Source: TMED108 sp964386795 (GTDB lineage Bacteria; Fidelibacterota; Marinisomatia; Marinisomatales; TCS55). Taken from it: DNA of 16,852 nt. Position numbers and translations under genes: made by a program. The notes beneath the pieces were generated by a model. It saw nothing but the letters and a program-made list of their open reading frames with translations, had not been told where the DNA came from and searched no databases. Numbering within the stretch: the stretch's first letter is position 1; every line of letters begins with the position of its first letter. Shown piece after piece: positions 14,493-16,852 of this stretch. The stretch covers positions 1-16,852 of the forward strand of contig CAYLUE010000035.1 in the NCBI GenBank assembly GCA_964386795.1, in the 5' to 3' direction.

Positions 14493-14990
14493 TTATCTTC
14501 GTCTTTTGCCTTTATCCATCCTAGGCTTAGGCCCTTTGCGAAAATTCTCCTTTATTCCTTTTTGAGCTTGTTCTTTCATATAGGGCTCAAAGCTCATAAA
14601 CATAATTTGTTGATTGGGTTCAAGAATATCGCTGGTTGATCTAATAAATTTTATTCGATTGTTACTCTTTTTTTGAGATAACGTCTCCATTTTTTTTAGC
14701 ATCGTATTCACATCGGACTGGGAAACCTTTTCCCCTTTTTTGATCTTTGAAAGATAGGAATCAAAAAGCTCTTTTTCATCCTTGTGGTACTTTCCTATCT
14801 CTACTCGATGGTTGCGCATTCTAGGAAAGAGTTTTTCTGCTTGCTGTTCAGATAGATTTAAGTAGTCAGTAAGCTTCCAAACCATCATCATCTCCATTCG
14901 ATTCTCGTATTGACCTCCAGGGCCACGCGCCTTTCCTGGCTGGCAAAAGATAATTGAGCAGCTCATAAGAATTATAACAATTTTATTCAT
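14493..14990 (-). CDS. Spy/CpxP-like periplasmic protein (LTxxQ type)
   Basis: 165 residues. A signal peptide covers about 1-17 (MNKIVIILMSCSIIFCQ); the Cys16 has no proper lipobox. The mature part is a charged helical protein with two LxxxQ motifs, LSEQQ (46-50) and LEPNQQIMF (123-131), in the relative positions seen in Spy, CpxP and ZraP-type proteins. The tail is strongly basic (KPRMDKGKRRR). Family members act as periplasmic chaperones or stress/metal sensors. The frame has an earlier ATG at 15002, but GGAG six bases before the ATG at 14990 and the cleaner signal peptide favour the latter. It overlaps the candidate anti-sigma gene by eight bases, so it is the third gene of the ECF operon and a likely input or output of that system. 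Confidence 0.82.
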   Translation of the reverse strand: MNKIVIILMSCSIIFCQPGKARGPGGQYENRMEMMMVWKLTDYLNLSEQQAEKLFPRMRNHRVEIGKYHKDEKELFDSYLSKIKKGEKVSQSDVNTMLKKMETLSQKKSNNRIKFIRSTSDILEPNQQIMFMSFEPYMKEQAQKGIKENFRKGPKPRMDKGKRRR

Positions 14991-15366
14991 ATATCTCTCC
15001 ATTGTTCATAGCGATTACTTTGTCAAAGTTGATAGTTTCAAAGAAATCTATAGTCTCCCAAATATCATCGCTGGTATTGATTAAATAATAGGCAAGATCA
15101 TTAACATACTCTTCGGTTTCCTCATCCATCTCTGCATAAGGCTGCAAATCAACTGATGCATAGATAGTTGGATCATTTGTTAATTGACTCATGGTAATAA
15201 AACTAAAGGCAAGTATAAAGCATAAGGATATAAATCCATCGTATAATTTGTTCCTTCTATCATCGCGTCGTAGCCGCTCAGAATGAAGGTTTGCTAAAAA
15301 CGCACCTGATTCAATTGTATCAGATGATGTATTTAATAATTTTTTAAATTGTTCTTCAATTTTCAT
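14983..15366 (-). CDS. Candidate anti-sigma factor, single-pass membrane protein
   Basis: 127 residues. A charged cytoplasmic N-terminal part (1-40, with RLRRDDRRNK just before the membrane) leads to one membrane helix (about 44-61). An acidic C-terminal part of about 65 residues, DEETEEYVNDLAYYL and on, would be periplasmic. This topology and its position directly behind an ECF sigma gene make an anti-sigma role likely. No HxxxCxxC zinc-binding motif is present, so it is not a classical ZAS anti-sigma, and I recognise no named family. The frame could open at a TTG at 15378 inside the sigma gene, but the ATG at 15366, one base after the sigma stop, is preferred. Confidence 0.65.
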   Translation of the reverse strand: MKIEEQFKKLLNTSSDTIESGAFLANLHSERLRRDDRRNKLYDGFISLCFILAFSFITMSQLTNDPTIYASVDLQPYAEMDEETEEYVNDLAYYLINTSDDIWETIDFFETINFDKVIAMNNGEIYE

Positions 15367-15367
15367 G

Positions 15368-15889
15368 TTAGTTTTCAAAATATTTTTTTAAGGTTGTAAC
15401 CGCATGGTGGTAATTGACCTTCGCGGAATTTTCACTAATTTTCATAATTTTAGCAATTTCTTTGTAGGATAAATTTTCAGCTATTCTCATAGTAACAACC
15501 GTTTGCTGTCGTTTAGGAAGTTTTGCGATCGCATCCCATAGCTCTTTTCGTTTCCATGCATCTTCATTTGTCGTGTCAATATATCCAGGCTCAGTAGCTT
15601 GATCTAAATGAAGCATATTTTTCCATTTATTGCGCCTTAAATAAGTATTAGACATATTGATATTTGCCCGATATAAATAGGTCTTGAATTCAGATTCAAA
15701 GCGAAATTTTTTAAGTGCTTTATACATTTTAATAAAAATTTCCTGAGCTAAATCCTCAGCCTCCTCTTTAGAATTGGTAAATTTAGTAAAAAACCCATAT
15801 GTGCTTGATAGATAACGATCGACCAATTCATTAAAAGCAGCTTCTCTACCCTCTTGGAATTCTTTTATTAATTCGTTGTCTGTTCGCAT
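15368..15889 (-). CDS. RNA polymerase ECF sigma factor (sigma-70 family, RpoE-like)
   Basis: 173 residues, with only regions 2 and 4, as in ECF sigma factors. Region 2 (about 18-85) contains EEAEDLAQEIFIKMYKAL (42-59), which contacts core polymerase, and KTYLYRANINMSNTYLRR, the -10 recognition helix area. Region 4 (about 117-170) is LPKRQQTVVTMRIAENLSYKEIAK with the helix-turn-helix KIMKISENSAKVNYHHAV, which reads the -35. It heads an operon with a membrane anti-sigma candidate and a Spy-like periplasmic protein, the usual layout of an envelope-stress circuit. A candidate RpoE-like promoter (15901-15927) lies just upstream and suggests autoregulation. The start has no Shine-Dalgarno. Confidence 0.95.
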   Translation of the reverse strand: MRTDNELIKEFQEGREAAFNELVDRYLSSTYGFFTKFTNSKEEAEDLAQEIFIKMYKALKKFRFESEFKTYLYRANINMSNTYLRRNKWKNMLHLDQATEPGYIDTTNEDAWKRKELWDAIAKLPKRQQTVVTMRIAENLSYKEIAKIMKISENSAKVNYHHAVTTLKKYFEN

Positions 15890-15900
15890 GCATTTTCTAT

Positions 15901-15927
15901 TTAGACTAAGCTCTATAAAAAAAGTTA
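15901..15927 (-). promoter_or_regulatory. Candidate ECF-type (sigma-E-like) promoter of the sigma operon
   Basis: On the minus strand TAACTT (15927-15922) is followed after 15 bases by GTCTAA (15906-15901). The E. coli sigma-E consensus is GGAACTT, about 15-16 bases, GTCTAA-like, so the AACTT and GTC cores both match; the GG does not. The start site would be about five bases before the sigma ATG. Because the -35 lies in a T-rich terminator tail, chance is a real alternative. Confidence 0.45.
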
Positions 15928-15961
15928 AAAAAAAAGGCTGAAGTATTTACTTCAGCCTTTT
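15927..15961 (-). terminator. Rho-independent terminator behind the LTxxQ-repeat gene
   Basis: A long stem ggctgaagt / acttcagcc (15936-15944 with 15949-15957) closes a four-base loop. The minus-strand transcript ends in nine U (15935-15927). It follows the gene ending at 15987 and separates it from the ECF operon. Confidence 0.93.
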
Positions 15962-15986
15962 AATCTATTCATTAAGATAGATATAA

Positions 15987-16852
15987 TTATCTTTTTGTTG
16001 ATCCACCTTTATCATCTGAATCACCCCAGCGTCCATCTTTTCTACCATCACAATGTTTTGAAAACATCATCACAAGAGACATGTGAACTTTAACTATCTC
16101 TAATTGCTGATCACTAAAGAGTGTTTCTAAGCTTGTATTGCGCTCCATCATCAAGGTTTTAATTTTCTCTCCAAGCTCAAGCCTATCAACATCTTTGCCA
16201 GCTTTCTTTGCAGCTTCCAATAGTGCTTTCACAGCCTCATTGTGCTGTTGATTAATAGCGCTTAAGCTAGCTTCTTGTTCTGAGGTCATGCTTAGCGCAG
16301 TAATCATTGCATCATACTCAGCGTTCTTTGCTGCTTCCATTTTATCTTTCATTTCAGCTAGCATCGCGTCAAGTTGCGCTTTTTGGTCATCAGTAAGGAG
16401 CGATTCGACCTCTGTTTTCATAGCTAACTCTAAAGCTTCAAGCTCTGCTTTGCCGGTACCCTCATCCATTGAGCCATCTTTCATTTGCGTCCAAACATCT
16501 TCCATTTGCACTCTGTAGGCGTCTAAAATACCTTTTAAAGCCTCTTGCTGATCAGCATCAAGGACAGTAAATAATAGGCGAAAATCCATACCGCCTTTAT
16601 CTCCTTTAGGTCCATGGTGGTCATCTTTTTCGGGGGCATGCATGAAAGGAACAGAATGGTCATCCATCCAAGCAAAGAGCCTATCTTTTTCTTCCTGGGA
16701 AAGTTTGCCTTGCATTTCTGCTGCTACTTTCCAAAGGAATCCAGGATCTTTACGGTGCCCGCCGCGTTTTCCATGACGATTTAATGCATCTTTGAATGCA
16801 TCATCAGATGATTTACTAAGTCCGATATCTGCATTTAAACCTTCAGATAGTG
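15987..16852 (-). CDS. Large LTxxQ (Spy/CpxP-like) repeat protein, 5' end beyond window
   Basis: 287 residues are visible and the frame stays open to the right edge, so the start and any signal peptide are outside. An internal Met at 16715 is not the true start: the 45 codons before it continue the same style of sequence (LSKSSDDAFKDALNRHGKRGG). Numbered from that Met, LTxxQ-like motifs occur at 52-58 (LDADQQE), 107-113 (LTDDQKA), 141-147 (LSMTSEQ) and 199-204 (LFSDQQ). Long charged helices lie between them. This looks like two copies of a Spy/CpxP-type helical unit. A His/Asp-rich stretch HAPEKDDHHGPKGDKGG (26-42) and a tail HCDGRKDGRWGDSDDKGG could bind metal. Base composition looks less AT-rich than its neighbours. 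It probably acts in the periplasm. Confidence 0.7.
   Translation of the reverse strand, partial: LSEGLNADIGLSKSSDDAFKDALNRHGKRGGHRKDPGFLWKVAAEMQGKLSQEEKDRLFAWMDDHSVPFMHAPEKDDHHGPKGDKGGMDFRLLFTVLDADQQEALKGILDAYRVQMEDVWTQMKDGSMDEGTGKAELEALELAMKTEVESLLTDDQKAQLDAMLAEMKDKMEAAKNAEYDAMITALSMTSEQEASLSAINQQHNEAVKALLEAAKKAGKDVDRLELGEKIKTLMMERNTSLETLFSDQQLEIVKVHMSLVMMFSKHCDGRKDGRWGDSDDKGGSTKR

Noticed and set aside
16713..16715. Met codon as the start of the right-edge LTxxQ gene
   Set aside because: The frame continues open for 45 more codons to the window edge with similar helical, LSxxx-type sequence, and no ribosome-binding site or signal peptide is found at this Met.
1..16852. Search by eye for tRNA, rRNA, insertion sequences, integrases and riboswitches
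   Set aside because: Intergenic gaps are all short (at most about 140 bases) and are explained by promoters, operators and terminators; no cloverleaf, inverted terminal repeats or transposase motifs were seen.

Overview
The window reads as a compact, AT-rich piece of a chromosome from a free-living Gram-negative bacterium. Signal peptides, a probable outer-membrane barrel, a lipoprotein and ECF-sigma/periplasmic-sensor genes point to a diderm cell. The gene set (folB-folK-deoxynucleoside kinase, an archaeal-type S-adenosylhomocysteinase, three-subunit transhydrogenase, several start codons without a Shine-Dalgarno) fits an FCB-group marine lineage such as Marinimicrobia (SAR406). That placement is inference from gene content and base composition; there is no rRNA gene here to test it. 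No tRNA, rRNA, CRISPR, insertion sequence or phage gene was seen.

Layout. (1) Positions 1-2635, minus strand: a tightly coupled operon folB > folK > deoxynucleoside kinase > a 53-residue membrane protein > DoxX-family protein > an outer-membrane-type protein running off the left edge. Most junctions are 4- or 8-base overlaps. (2) 2685-4791, minus strand: groES-groEL with a near-perfect CIRCE operator upstream and a strong hairpin terminator behind. (3) 4822-9785, minus strand: a YwqK/MORN-repeat lipoprotein, a DUF423 membrane protein, an APC amino-acid permease, S-adenosylhomocysteinase and dUTPase. The last four are closely packed and are probably co-transcribed. (4) 9899-13319, plus strand: pntAA-pntAB-pntB, then msrA, a redox block (NADPH supply plus methionine sulfoxide repair). 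(5) 13316-14395, minus strand: serC, tail-to-tail with msrA with overlapping stop codons. (6) 14449-16852, minus strand: an envelope-stress module. An ECF sigma factor, a zinc-finger-less candidate anti-sigma factor and a Spy/CpxP-like periplasmic protein form one operon. A second, larger LTxxQ-type protein lies upstream behind its own terminator and runs off the right edge.

Most of the window is housekeeping, and I do not claim a new defence or mobile system. The observations most worth checking are: the transhydrogenase lacking both known alternative intramembrane histidines; the internally duplicated LTxxQ protein beside the ECF module; a sigma-E-like promoter that would make the sigma mRNA almost leaderless; the msrA gene with an export start and a better-placed cytoplasmic start; the unannotated 53-residue protein; and the altered NAD-site loop in S-adenosylhomocysteinase.
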